A stretch of 35,138 nucleotides of DNA from Bradyrhizobium sp. NAS80.1 (GCF_001908205.1 NZ_LGHL01000115.1:1-35138); one strand, 5' to 3'; shown: positions 25,367 through 34,178, counted from the stretch's first letter. Made by a program: numbers and translations. The notes: generated by a model not told the origin, from the letters alone.

Positions 25367-26961
25367 GGCGCACGTGCTCCCGCAAGTTGGTCGGCTAGGC
25401 GCAGCGCCAGCGCTGTCACCGTGAGCGTCGGGTTGATCGATCCAATCGCCGGAAACACTGCGTTCGAGCAGACATACAAATTGTCCGTTCCATGCACACG
25501 GAGCGTCGGATCGACAACACCATCTTTGGCTTCATTGCTCATCCGGCACGTCGATCCGGCATGGTCGGCGCGCCACGAAATCGTCGCATCATCGGTCAGT
25601 GTCGCGCCCATCGCGATGTAAATTCTCTGAAGCTCCGCCTTGATGGTCGCCATACGGGCCAGAAATCCTGGATCCGCCGAATAATCGACTGCCGTTTGCC
25701 AAAGCCCGAGGTGATTGCGTTGCGCAATGTTGGTCACGCGATTTTCGAACCGGCCAAACACCTCGACCATTCCATGAATCTGGAGCGGCAGAGGACCCGC
25801 GACGTAGGCGTCGAGCTCTGCGCGGTTAAAACCCGCTTGCATCTTCGCGGCCAACGCAACCGGGACGGTGTCCGGCGGATTGATAAACATGAATTTCCCG
25901 GCCGGTTGCTCGGCCGGGCTGTCATAGTGACGCGAGACGAACGTTGGGAAATCCATCTCGGGCTGCAGCTTGAGAGGGTTTTTCGGCAGCGAACCCGTGA
26001 ACACAAAATAAGGATGTGTCACCAGATTCCGTCCCACTTGATCGCCAGCGTTGCCAACGCCCGTTGGCCAATCAGCGCCAGTCGACCGCAAAAGCAACTT
26101 GGCGGATTCGATCGTACCGGCGGCGATCACGATCCGCCCCGCTTCGACCCGAACGATGTCTCCGGTATCACGATCGATGTACTCGACGGCGGCCGCGGTG
26201 CGTTTGTCGCCCATGACGATCCGTTCGACCGCGGCGCCCAGCCTGACCTCGAAATTTCGGTAGTCGTTCCAAGCGCGCATATCGTCGATGTAGTTGCTGG
26301 CGACATAACGCGCACCGAACGGGCAATACTTACACGTGCCGGTGGTTTGGCAGGGCGCGTGCCGCGAGGGCGTCGCGGAAACACCGCGCCGCGCGATTGG
26401 CAATTTCGCGTAAGAGATCTTGAGCGTCTCGCAAGCCTGGGCCAGTGGCTGGTCTTGCAGCGTGAGCGGAAACGCCGCAAAGGGGTAAGGGGTCGATCGC
26501 GGGACCGTCGTGTCTGATGAGTCTCCCGACACCGCGAGGTAATTCTCGGCCTTCCCGTAATAGGGCTCGAGGTCGTCATAGCTGATCGGCCAATCGGCGC
26601 CCTGTCCCGTGTTGGTCCTGAGCCTAAAATCCTCCGGCTTCAAGCGAAATGACCATCCGCCCCAGTGCATGGTCGAGCCGCCGTAATTGAACAGGCGCGC
26701 GCCCTGCAGTGGCATTGTGGTACGGCCGATACTGGAATTCTCGCCAGGCGCGTCACGCTGCGGATAATCAAGATCGCGATTGGGTTCGTACGGTAGCCTG
26801 CCGGTGACGAGGTAGTGCTGCCAGAGCCCAAAATCCTTCGTCTTGACCCTCTCGCCAGCTTCCAGAATGAGGATCGACGCGTTGGGATCTAGCTCGAGGA
26901 GGCGCTGCGAAAGCGCGGCGGCGACTACGCCCGAGCCGACAATGACCGTGTCCACCTTCAT
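25363..26961 (-). CDS. GMC-family oxidoreductase with Cys cluster motif
   Basis: 532-residue flavoprotein related to the large subunits of gluconate/fructose/FAD-glucose dehydrogenases. The FAD motif is VIVGSGVVAAALSQRL at about residues 6-21, with LILEAGERV; the next signature is NYGGSTMHWGGWSFR near 92-106. A Cys-rich loop, PCQTTGTCKYCPFGA near residue 204, has the spacing C-x5-C-x2-C-P and resembles the [3Fe-4S] loop known in FAD-glucose dehydrogenase large subunits. The catalytic end shows HAGSTCRM near 466 and SINPTLTVTA, supplying the His and Asn pair. No signal peptide or Tat leader is seen in it, so location is uncertain. It is preceded six bases upstream by a small partner gene. Confidence 0.87.
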   Translation of the reverse strand: MKVDTVIVGSGVVAAALSQRLLELDPNASILILEAGERVKTKDFGLWQHYLVTGRLPYEPNRDLDYPQRDAPGENSSIGRTTMPLQGARLFNYGGSTMHWGGWSFRLKPEDFRLRTNTGQGADWPISYDDLEPYYGKAENYLAVSGDSSDTTVPRSTPYPFAAFPLTLQDQPLAQACETLKISYAKLPIARRGVSATPSRHAPCQTTGTCKYCPFGARYVASNYIDDMRAWNDYRNFEVRLGAAVERIVMGDKRTAAAVEYIDRDTGDIVRVEAGRIVIAAGTIESAKLLLRSTGADWPTGVGNAGDQVGRNLVTHPYFVFTGSLPKNPLKLQPEMDFPTFVSRHYDSPAEQPAGKFMFINPPDTVPVALAAKMQAGFNRAELDAYVAGPLPLQIHGMVEVFGRFENRVTNIAQRNHLGLWQTAVDYSADPGFLARMATIKAELQRIYIAMGATLTDDATISWRADHAGSTCRMSNEAKDGVVDPTLRVHGTDNLYVCSNAVFPAIGSINPTLTVTALALRLADQLAGARAP

Positions 26962-26967
26962 CGGCTT

Positions 26968-27507
26968 TTATCCCTTCGGTCGATAGGGAATTGGCTGACC
27001 ATCGATGTTGGCGCCGCCGAAATAACCGCGATAGTTGATCGCGCCGAATGCCTTGAAGCCGCCAAGCGCGATACGCCATGCGATCAGCTCGTTGGCGACG
27101 TACACTTGGACGAATTCGAGCTCGGTCTCTGGCGGCGCAGTCGGCGCGTGCCGCGGCTTATTTGTGAACAACGACTCGTAGGCTTTCGGTAGTCCATCTC
27201 TGGCGATGAGCCGATCAATGAGGCGTTTCGCCAGCCCATAAAATTCGGCGTAGGCGGGGTTAAGGCTGATGCGGTCGGCCATGAAACTACGCAGCCGGAC
27301 GCGGTATTCGTCGGGGTCGGCGTCGAGTTGCCAGAAGTCACTGATCGCCTTGAAAAGCTCCCACATCGCCTGGTCCACGTCGTCCGGCAGGCGAGGGGAA
27401 AGGGGACTCAGTACGTGTTTGACACGCCGCTGATACATTTCGTAGTCCCAAGCTTGAAACCCCGAGGCGTCTAGTGCTTGTTCCAAGATAGCAATCAATA
27501 GTTGCAT
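26968..27507 (-). CDS. Small partner protein of GMC oxidoreductase (subunit-3-like, unassigned)
   Basis: 179 residues, first gene of the operon with the GMC oxidoreductase and the ferritin-like protein. Mostly helical and acidic at the start (LIAILEQALDASGFQAWDYE), with a LAKRLIDRLIARDG helix near 100 and a Gly-rich end, NYRGYFGGANIDGQPIPYRP. GMC dehydrogenases of the gluconate type need a small helical subunit (gluconate 2-dehydrogenase subunit 3) for folding or export; size, position and the Gly/Tyr-rich tail suggest an analogous role, but the sequence match is weak. Unlike most subunit 3 proteins it has no Tat leader. ATG 27507 is the start of the open frame. Confidence 0.65.
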   Translation of the reverse strand: MQLLIAILEQALDASGFQAWDYEMYQRRVKHVLSPLSPRLPDDVDQAMWELFKAISDFWQLDADPDEYRVRLRSFMADRISLNPAYAEFYGLAKRLIDRLIARDGLPKAYESLFTNKPRHAPTAPPETELEFVQVYVANELIAWRIALGGFKAFGAINYRGYFGGANIDGQPIPYRPKG

Positions 27508-28068
27508 GGCACAATGCCTCGTCCACGCAACTGACGGGACAATTCACAAAATCTTTCGCGGTCGATTGCGGTTTTGCGCAATACCGATCGAGGCCGCCCA
27601 CCGACGGGGCGGCGAGCAGAACAAGCTCCACGCTAATCAGATCTCGAGCGCCGGCACCGCAACTTGGTATTGCGAGGTTGTGCAACATTTTATATTCTCG
27701 CGATGATTGCGAGAAGGCTTTCATGCCTGTCGTCCATGTGATCTGACCTTGCTGACGCTCTCCGGTGAACAAATCGGCTATTTTCTGTACGTCGCCAGCC
27801 CTTTCGCCCCTACAATGTTGGGGACGAATTCATCTTCGCGAACAGCGAATTCTCTGTTCTACACGTATCCCGCGCGGCTTTCGGCGATCAGGCCAGATTG
27901 TCGTTCGTACCGCGCTCCATCTTGGCTCGTTCACGGCCACCCAAGGCTTGGCATCTGGACACGATCCGTTCTGATGAGTCGGGACAGCGTCGGCAACACC
28001 GACCGGATGCCGCGTTTGATATTTGAACACTAACGCTCCATCAGGAGCCTTCGAGGAGGCAGGAAGCT
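27508..28068. other. Divergent promoter region between GMC operon and amidohydrolase
   Basis: 560 bp without a convincing gene, between divergent transcription units, so at least two promoters should lie here. It is AT-richer than its flanks. It contains the dyad at 27695-27715. The amidohydrolase ribosome site (GAGGAGGCAGG) lies at its right end. Confidence 0.5.
27695..27715. promoter_or_regulatory. Dyad symmetry, possible operator
   Basis: TTCTCGC (27695-27701) and GCGAGAA (27709-27715) form a perfect 7-bp inverted repeat spaced by GATGATT, within the divergent intergenic region. Arm length and spacing suit a dimeric regulator. No regulator gene is adjacent, and a 7-bp dyad could be chance. 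Confidence 0.35.
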
Positions 28069-29475
28069 ATGGTGCGTTTCGGGACAATATGGTGCGTCAC
28101 GCTGTGTGCCCTGCTGAGCGAACCTGCGGCGGCGCAAAACCGCATCCTGCTCAATGGTAACGTGGTGACGCCATCGGGCATCATCCAAAGCGGATGGGTC
28201 TACATCGAAGACAGCAAGATCGTTTCCGTGACAGAGGCGAAGCCCAACGTCCAAGCTTCTGTTATCCAGTCGGACGACTACATTTATCCGGGCTTCGTCG
28301 ACCTGCACAATCATCCGGTCTATAACGTCTTTCCACGTTGGACGCCGCCACAGCTCTACAACAACAGGTATGAGTGGCGGCGCGCTCAAACTTACCTGGA
28401 TACAATCCAGAAACCTGAAGTCGATCTCATCAAGTCGAACGAATTCTGCGACATGGATGAGTTCGCGGAGCTCAAGGAATTGATCGGCGGTACGACGACG
28501 CTGTTAGGCATATCAAAGCCGGCCCGCGACAAGCCCGTACCAAGCTGCATCCAGGGGCTCGCGCGCAATCTCGATTGGTACACGGGTTTCTATGGGACAA
28601 GCGCCGGCCAAGAGCCTGTTGCGAACGCGCTCGGTATCACCCCAAAGGGTTATCCCCCCATTGCCGCCGATTGGCCGGGGGACATGCCGCCCGAGCGCGC
28701 CGACGAATTTCGCCAAGGGCTACAATCGGGGCAATTCAATCTGTTCGTCATTCATCTCGCAGAGGGCAAGCGAACCGACGCCGAGGCGCAAAGCGAGTTC
28801 GGGCTTCTGAAGAGCGCGCAATTCTTAACGCCCAAGACCGTGATCATTCATGGCGTAGGACTCGGTACTGCTGATTTTGCAGAGATGGCCAAGATCGGCG
28901 CGTCGCTAGTCTGGTCCCCGCGCAGCAATGTGGTCTTGTATGGCGAGACGACCGACGTCGTCGCGGCACTGCGGCAAGGCGTGACGCTCGCCTTGGCGCC
29001 GGATTGGTCGCCCACGGGCAGCACCAATATGCTGGCCGAACTCAAGTACGCCAACGACTATGCGATGACAAAGCTTAGCGGAGCGATCTCATCGAAGCAG
29101 CTTTTTGAGATGGCGACGACGGTTCCGGCTCACATCGCCCAGATCGACCAGTGGGTAGGAAGCATCGCGGACGGCAAATATGCCGACGTGTTCATGATGA
29201 AGAAGAACGCGATGGATGCTTATGCGAACCTTGTGTCGGCGTCACCAGCGGATGTCACCCTGGTCATTGTGAACGGTGTGCCTGTCTATGGCACGGCTGA
29301 ACGCCTCACCCAGGCGGGCGTTACCGGAACGGAAGACATCATGGTTTGCGCCGACAAACGCGCCCTGAACAGCCAGGCTTTGACGAATGGGACGTTCTCG
29401 GCCGTGGTTGCCCAACTCACGCCGAAGCTTGCCGCCGAAAACATTGCGCTCGGACCGATCGCGGAGTGCAACTGA
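28069..29475 (+). CDS. Secreted amidohydrolase-superfamily enzyme
   Basis: 468-residue metal-dependent hydrolase with an N-terminal signal peptide (hydrophobic residues about 5-17, cleavage near AAAQ). The family plan is visible: N-terminal strand domain (ILLNGNVVTPSG), metal site YPGFVDLHNHP near residue 68, His in FVIHLAEG near 227, His in TVIIHGVGLG near 262, Asp in LALAPDWSPTG near 305, and the C-terminal return to the beta-domain (GSIADGKYADVFMM). Such enzymes hydrolyse cyclic amides, imides or related bonds; the substrate is unknown. Strong GAGGAGG ribosome site. It is divergent to the GMC/ferritin-like operon and may act on the same compound, which is inference. Confidence 0.85.
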   Translation: MVRFGTIWCVTLCALLSEPAAAQNRILLNGNVVTPSGIIQSGWVYIEDSKIVSVTEAKPNVQASVIQSDDYIYPGFVDLHNHPVYNVFPRWTPPQLYNNRYEWRRAQTYLDTIQKPEVDLIKSNEFCDMDEFAELKELIGGTTTLLGISKPARDKPVPSCIQGLARNLDWYTGFYGTSAGQEPVANALGITPKGYPPIAADWPGDMPPERADEFRQGLQSGQFNLFVIHLAEGKRTDAEAQSEFGLLKSAQFLTPKTVIIHGVGLGTADFAEMAKIGASLVWSPRSNVVLYGETTDVVAALRQGVTLALAPDWSPTGSTNMLAELKYANDYAMTKLSGAISSKQLFEMATTVPAHIAQIDQWVGSIADGKYADVFMMKKNAMDAYANLVSASPADVTLVIVNGVPVYGTAERLTQAGVTGTEDIMVCADKRALNSQALTNGTFSAVVAQLTPKLAAENIALGPIAECN

Positions 29476-29715
29476 AGCCGCAAGCGCGCGTGGACCGTAC
29501 GAAGGGCGGTTTTTGCGGGTAGGCGGTGATTTGCGAATCCGGGTCGATGGTTGCGGCAGGGGCGTCGAGGATCTAAAATTCAGAGCCGAATGACAGTTCG
29601 GCCGTAGTGGGACTAGTCGTTCACCTGGATGCCGAAGTGGCGTGGCACGTTCACCTGGAGGCTTTCGTTCGAGCGGACGTTTCAAGCAAACCAAGCAACA
29701 ATGGAGGATTAAAAG

Positions 29716-29826
29716 ATGAAAACTCTCGTCATGAAGATGCAAATGAACATCTCAAAAAAGATGCGAAGGCGCGTCTTAAAGGGCTTCGCAATACTCACGG
29801 CTCTGGGGCCTCGTAAAACAGGTTGA
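29716..29826 (+). CDS. Candidate small ORF, 36 residues, basic and Met-rich
   Basis: ATG 29716 is preceded by GGAGG at a good distance (ATGGAGGATTAAAAG). The peptide starts MKTLVMKMQMNISKKMRRRV, has five Met and ten Lys/Arg in 36 residues, and then a short hydrophobic run (FAILTALG). A good terminator follows 80 bases after the stop, so a short transcript with this ORF is plausible. No family was recognised. It could also be a leader peptide or the stub of a lost gene. Confidence 0.4.
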   Translation: MKTLVMKMQMNISKKMRRRVLKGFAILTALGPRKTG

Positions 29827-29905
29827 GGACTTGCTACGCCAACTTCTTCCTCGTGCGATTGGAAACACGAATAGCCGGAAGAGCCGCCCCCCACCAAGTC
29901 ATAAA

Positions 29906-29934
29906 AGGCCTCGGTGAAAACCGGGGTCTTTTTT
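29906..29934 (+). terminator. Rho-independent terminator
   Basis: Stem AGGCCTCGGT / ACCGGGGTCT (ten pairs, two of them G-U) closed by a GAAA loop and followed directly by six T. It would end transcription from the amidohydrolase or the small ORF at 29716. Confidence 0.82.
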
Positions 29935-30230
29935 ATGGTTATTGTCTCACAAGATTTGCGCCTCGTTCATGGGTTTGGGGCGGTTGCTCCACGTTCCGCC
30001 TGCCGCATCGCGGTCACGACGCCGGGCAAATTGACGTAGAAGCCGACTTCGACAGCAGCTGACCCCGTCAAACAGCACATCATGCGCATCCGGCGGATAG
30101 TCTGTGCGATCAGATTTGGAGTCCACCTTGCTGCGCCAGAAAGCGTGTCGGTGTGTCAAATCAGGCCGGCCATTGAGGATGGACGGGCGACAAGCGGGAT
30201 GGGTGCGCGAGCGTTTTTTCTGTGCCCCTG

Positions 30231-30257
30231 CTGTGCCCCAATGTTTTCGGGGCACAG
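30231..30257. repeat. Perfect 9-bp inverted repeat beside tRNA-Val
   Basis: CTGTGCCCC (30231-30239) and GGGGCACAG (30249-30257) around AATGTTTTC, with a further direct copy of TGTGCCCC at 30221-30228. It lies about 45 bases beyond the 3' end of tRNA-Val, a usual place for recombination sites or transcript ends. No T-run follows on the tRNA strand. Confidence 0.6.
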
Positions 30258-30301
30258 ATTGCGGGAGAGGAGGCCGCAAGAATCTGATTTTGTTTGGTTA
30301 A

Positions 30302-30376
30302 TGGTGGGCGCACAAGGGATCGAACCTTGGACCTCTCCCGTGTGAAGGGAACGCTCTCCCGCTGAGCTATGCGCCC
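30302..30376 (-). tRNA. tRNA-Val (anticodon CAC)
   Basis: The minus strand reads GGGCGCATAGCTCAGCGGGA from 30376. The acceptor arm GGGCGCA pairs with TGCGCCC, the D arm is GCTCAGCGGGAGAGC, and the anticodon loop TTCACAC gives anticodon CAC (codon GUG). The T arm has GGTTCGATCC and CCA is encoded (TGG at 30302-30304 on the plus strand). The 3' end faces the decayed accessory region to the left. Confidence 0.95.
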
Positions 30377-30536
30377 GGGACCATCATGCAGGCGGCCGGA
30401 CCTTGCGGCCGGCCGGCACATCGGAGCCCGCGATTTAGAAGTGTGGGCCACGGGTGTCAAGTTTCCAGGCGGCTTGATGCCTGAAAACCTTCCGTAGATC
30501 ACGCAATTCGCAAGCGAAACCGCGTTTTGGGCCTGC

Positions 30537-31835
30537 TCACGCGCCCTGCTGGCGGGCGCGGGAGGCGTGGGCCTGGAGCGCGCGGATGCGCTCCGCGAGC
30601 GTTCCACCGCCCTCGGGCAGGCCGGATGCGGCTGCACCATTCGTGGCAGCGCCATTGGCCGGGCGCGGCGCCGGCTTCGGAGGCTGGCCCGCCTCGGACG
30701 CCAGCAGCGCCTCGATCGGCGAGTTCGGGCCTTCGAGCTGCATCGCGAGGTTTGCGACCTCGGCGGCGATGTCGTTGATGCGTTCGCGCAGCAGCGCGTT
30801 CTCCATGCGCTCGGTCGCCCAGGAGCTTTCCGCCTGCTGCTGGATCCCGTTGATGTCGCGCTGGAGTTTTGCACGCTCGTCGCGTGCCGTCCGGAGTTGC
30901 TCTTCCAGTTCGGTCTTTTCCGTGCGCAGCGCTTCGAACGCGGCCGAGGACTTGCCGCCGCTGAGCGCTGCGATTTCGACGCGCAATTCCTTGATGGTGC
31001 GCTCGCAGCCCTCATTGGCCTGTCGGAGCTGGTTGTTCTCGTAGTCGCGTTCGGCGAGCAGCTTGCCCTGCGTGGCGAGGCGGCCTTCGAGGTCGGCGAC
31101 GCGGCCCGACAGCATCTCGGCCTCCTTGACCTGCACGATGAGCTGGCGATCGAGTTCGGTGACGCGCTGGCTCAGATTCTCGACGCGGCCGCGCGCATCG
31201 CCGAGCTCGCGCGAAGCTGTCTCCGATTCCGACCGCTCCTGCGTCAGTCGTGCTTGCGTCGTTGCGAATTCCTTCTCGGCGTCGCCGACGCGATTCTTCA
31301 GCTCTTCGATCTGCGCGCGCACCACAACCAGCTCGACCTGGCGGCTCTCCGCCATCATCGAGCGGTCGGACAGCGCGGAGTTCATCTTGGCGAGTTCGCC
31401 CTGCTTGTCGGTCAGTGCCTGCTCGGCGCCGCGCAGTGCTTCGGTCTTGGCGTTGAATTCCTCTTCGGTGGCGCGGAGCTGCTCCTTGACTGCCTTCTCG
31501 CGCGCCTCGAGGGCGAAGATCGTGGCGTTCTTCTCGCCGAGCTCGATCTTCATGCGGTTGATCGCATCGCTCTTCTTGCCGAGCTCGGCGAGCTGGCTCG
31601 TGGTCTTGTTCTTGAGCTGGTCGACGCTGATTTCCAGCCGTCGCGCCGACATCGCGAATTCGGCGCGAAGCTGGTCCTTGTCGGCCTGGATCTCGGCCAT
31701 CGACAGCGGGGTCGCCGCCTCGAGCTGGCGCGTGGTCAGCCGTACCGCGCGGTTATGCACCAGCGGCACGATGGCAAGCCCGCACAGCATCGAGAGCAGG
31801 AAACCGATCGCAAGGTACATGATCGGTTCGACCAT
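30537..31835 (-). CDS. Membrane-anchored long coiled-coil protein
   Basis: 432 residues: one N-terminal helix (MYLAIGFLLSMLCGLAIVPL, about residues 6-25), then a nearly continuous Glu/Lys/Arg/Gln-rich coiled coil (about 35-365). A Pro/Ala/Gly-rich linker (GQPPKPAPRPANGAATNG) and a short helical end with LAERIRALQAHASRARQQ follow. Proteins of this plan occur widely in Bradyrhizobium and relatives, often annotated hypothetical; an envelope or cell-shape role is only a guess. ATG 31835 is preferred, with GGAG about nine bases upstream; an ATG at 31895 would add 20 residues before the membrane helix. The tRNA-Val lies just downstream on the same strand. Confidence 0.8.
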   Translation of the reverse strand: MVEPIMYLAIGFLLSMLCGLAIVPLVHNRAVRLTTRQLEAATPLSMAEIQADKDQLRAEFAMSARRLEISVDQLKNKTTSQLAELGKKSDAINRMKIELGEKNATIFALEAREKAVKEQLRATEEEFNAKTEALRGAEQALTDKQGELAKMNSALSDRSMMAESRQVELVVVRAQIEELKNRVGDAEKEFATTQARLTQERSESETASRELGDARGRVENLSQRVTELDRQLIVQVKEAEMLSGRVADLEGRLATQGKLLAERDYENNQLRQANEGCERTIKELRVEIAALSGGKSSAAFEALRTEKTELEEQLRTARDERAKLQRDINGIQQQAESSWATERMENALLRERINDIAAEVANLAMQLEGPNSPIEALLASEAGQPPKPAPRPANGAATNGAAASGLPEGGGTLAERIRALQAHASRARQQGA

Positions 31836-31952
31836 GGGCCAGAACTCCAAAAACAAGGAAAAATTTACCAAGGACAATGCATGGCGGGCCGGCAAAAAGC
31901 CAGCCCCGCCCTGTTGTTAACGTGAATCCGGACCGGGCCGGAGGAGGGAGCC

Positions 31953-32558
31953 CTAGAACGGGTTCCAGGTCGCGCGCGGCGTGAATTTGAGGTAGCCGAT
32001 ATTGGCTCCCAGCCGCAGGCCGAGACCCGAGCGGATCGGCACCAGCACGATGTTGTTGGCGGTGAGCGCCGTCATGCCGAAGCCGCCGATGATGTAGGCC
32101 GAGCCGTCGATACCGCCGAAGCGCTGATAGATCGCATTGGTGGCGGGCAGGTTATAGACCAGCGTCATGGTGCGCGCGCCGTCGCCGCCCCAGTCGAAGC
32201 CGAGCGAAGGGCCCTGCCAGTAGACGCGCAGATCACCGGCGTTCTTGGTGTAGAGCGTGCCTTCGCCATAGCGCAGGCCGGCAACGAAGGCGCCGGAGCC
32301 TTCCTCACCCAGGATATAGCCGTTGGGCAGGCCCCATTGGCTGACCGCCTTCTCGATGATCGAGGCGAGCCCGCGTGAGACGTTGCCGAAGAAGCGATGA
32401 CCGGCACCCACAAGTTCGTCCGGCCCATAGGTGTTGGGGGTCGGGGTTCGCTGCGGCGGCGGCAGGTTAGGTGGCGGCGCCTGCTGGGCGGAGGCGGGCA
32501 CGATCCAGCCGATCAGCGCGGCAAGCGCGATCGCGGCAAGGCGTGATGCGAAAGTCAT
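31953..32558 (-). CDS. eipA: EipA family (DUF1134) envelope integrity protein
   Basis: 201-residue periplasmic protein with a signal peptide (hydrophobic residues about 5-22, cleavage after ASA) and a Pro-rich spacer. The small beta-barrel domain shows the family sequences ISREG-like GLASIIEKAVSQWGLPNGYI, GEGSGAFVAGLRYGEGTLYT, WQGPSLGFDWGGDGAR and a final RLGANIGYLKFT. In Brucella, EipA is needed for envelope integrity and depends on CtrA control; the precise biochemical role is unknown. Length fits the family. It is divergent from the YHS-domain gene. Confidence 0.88.
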   Translation of the reverse strand: MTFASRLAAIALAALIGWIVPASAQQAPPPNLPPPQRTPTPNTYGPDELVGAGHRFFGNVSRGLASIIEKAVSQWGLPNGYILGEEGSGAFVAGLRYGEGTLYTKNAGDLRVYWQGPSLGFDWGGDGARTMTLVYNLPATNAIYQRFGGIDGSAYIIGGFGMTALTANNIVLVPIRSGLGLRLGANIGYLKFTPRATWNPF

Positions 32559-32648
32559 AAAGAACCCCTGGTATCGAATCCGTTCGCTTCCTTAACCTGA
32601 CGCCAACAGGCACGGCCCTAGGTTGCGCCGGATGTCCCCTCGACTCGG

Positions 32649-33182
32649 ATGTTATCCGCAGCAACTATGACGGCACAACGGCAGGAAGATAGCCCTTTGC
32701 GCCCCGGAATTGCCTTGATCGGCCTTCTGGCCTGCATGCTGGCGGGGTTTTGGACCGCCTGCCTTGGGTTGCCGGCGCAGGCTGCCACCACCGAGCGGAT
32801 CGTTGTCAACCGTTTCAGCGGCGTCGCCATCGAGGGTTTCGACCCCGTGGCCTATTTCGTCGACGGTACGGCGGTGCAAGGAACGGCGGAGTTCGAGGCG
32901 AACCTTTGGGGCGCAGTCTGGCGCTTCCGCAACGAAGGCAACCGGGCGTCCTTCCTCGCCCACCCCGAAATCTATGGGCCGCAGTTCGGCGGCTACGACC
33001 CGGCCGACATCGGCCGCGGCGTGGCCGTCGCCGCCAATCCCCGCTTCTTCGTGATCCTGGCGCAGCGGCTCTATCTGTTCAGCCGGGAAGCCAATCGCGA
33101 CGCCTTCGCAGCCGATCCCGAGCGCTTCCTCGACGAGGTCGGCAAGCGCTGGCCGGCGCTTCAGGAACAACTCAGCCAGTAG
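32649..33182 (+). CDS. YHS-domain protein with N-terminal membrane/signal segment
   Basis: 177 residues with a hydrophobic N-terminal segment (about residues 20-42, ending LPAQAATT), which predicts a signal peptide or anchor. The YHS-type domain follows: VAIEGFDPVAYFVDGTAVQG, FEANLWGAVWRFRNEGNRAS and FLAHPEIYGPQFGGYD. YHS domains are small, often metal-linked folds, but the exported alphaproteobacterial group has no proven function. Start could be 32649 or 32667; neither has a clear ribosome site. Its 3' end overlaps the convergent cysQ by 22 bases. Confidence 0.82.
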   Translation: MLSAATMTAQRQEDSPLRPGIALIGLLACMLAGFWTACLGLPAQAATTERIVVNRFSGVAIEGFDPVAYFVDGTAVQGTAEFEANLWGAVWRFRNEGNRASFLAHPEIYGPQFGGYDPADIGRGVAVAANPRFFVILAQRLYLFSREANRDAFAADPERFLDEVGKRWPALQEQLSQ

Positions 33183-34006
33183 CAGCCTGCCGCCTGCGGA
33201 TCGCCCCAGGCGATGAACTCCGGGATGATGAAGCCGGTATCGCGCCGCTGGCCGAAGTGGAGTTCGGAGCCCTTGCCGTCGGTCACCCTGCCGCCGGCCG
33301 CGGTCACGACCGCGCAACCGGCCCCGACGTCCCATTCCGAGGTCGGCCCGAAGCGGGGATAGATGTCGGCGCTGCCCTCCGCGATCCGGCCGAATTTCAC
33401 GGCCGAGCCGACCGTCCTTCTGACGGCATTGGGCCGGCCGTCGATGAAAGCCTCGCTTCTGGGATCGCCGTGCGAGCGGCTCACCGTGGCGATCCAGGGC
33501 TCGCCCGGCGTCGGCAGCTTGCGGGTGTGGATCGGTTCGGCGGCACCGATGGTAGCGCCGTCAAACCTCACGCGCTCGGCGCCGCGACCGACGATACCGC
33601 GCCAGAGCAGCCCGAGCGCGGGCGCGCTGACAATGCCTAGCAACGGAACGCCCTGAGTGACGAGGGCGAGATTGACGGTGAACTCGTCGCGGCCGGCGAC
33701 GAACTCCTTGGTGCCGTCGAGCGGATCGATCAGGAAGAAGCTGTCGCGAAATGGCGGAAAGGCGAGTTCGGTGCGCTCTTCCGAGAGCGTCGGCAGGTCG
33801 CCCGCAAGCTGCGCCAGGCCGTCCGCGATGATGCGGTCGGCGGCAAGGTCGGCCTCGGTCACCGGCGAGCCGTCCTGCTTGCCGTCGACCCGCACTGCGG
33901 CGCGGTTGACCGCCAGGATCGCTTCGCCGGCCTTCACCACCAGCGCGGTGAGCGGCTCCATCAGGCCGGATGCGGCGGTGCCGTCGATGATCCGCTTCAC
34001 CTGCAT
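33161..34006 (-). CDS. cysQ: 3'(2'),5'-bisphosphate nucleotidase
   Basis: Mg-dependent phosphatase that removes the 3'-phosphate of PAP, a by-product of sulfate assimilation and sulfation. Inositol-monophosphatase-fold motifs are clear: DGSPVTEADLAAD near residue 45, LSEER near 74, the metal site IDPLDGTKEF near 92-101 and WDVGAGCAVVTAAGG near 215. 281 residues fits CysQ. ATG 34006 is the open-frame start; an internal ATG at residue 16 is an alternative that keeps all motifs. It stands alone between convergent and divergent neighbours. Confidence 0.9.
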   Translation of the reverse strand: MQVKRIIDGTAASGLMEPLTALVVKAGEAILAVNRAAVRVDGKQDGSPVTEADLAADRIIADGLAQLAGDLPTLSEERTELAFPPFRDSFFLIDPLDGTKEFVAGRDEFTVNLALVTQGVPLLGIVSAPALGLLWRGIVGRGAERVRFDGATIGAAEPIHTRKLPTPGEPWIATVSRSHGDPRSEAFIDGRPNAVRRTVGSAVKFGRIAEGSADIYPRFGPTSEWDVGAGCAVVTAAGGRVTDGKGSELHFGQRRDTGFIIPEFIAWGDPQAAGCYWLSCS

Positions 34007-34178
34007 GCCTCATTCATCGGCAATTCCATTCCCACCCGACTGATTCGCCTGCGGCTTTATGGCCGCTTCGAACCGATCGCAAGCTAGCTGCCACGGGCTT
34101 GCGAATGTTAGAACCCGCGGCATCCGTCAAGCATGCGTGATTCGCCGCGTCCGCGCCGTGCAATTCCAGGAACCCTCT

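Noticed and set aside
29618..29660. Direct repeat CGTTCACCTGGA spaced by about 30 bases
   Set aside because: Only two short copies in non-coding DNA; too little to support a regulatory or att site.
30082..30345. Open frame running into tRNA-Val with GIEPW-like end
   Set aside because: This peptide arises from translating the tRNA sequence; it is a common false protein, not an integrase end.
30567..31925. Long plus-strand open frame opposite the coiled-coil gene
   Set aside because: It is the mirror of a high-GC coding strand; its Leu/Arg-rich sequence has no start signal or family pattern, while the minus strand encodes a clean membrane-anchored coiled coil.
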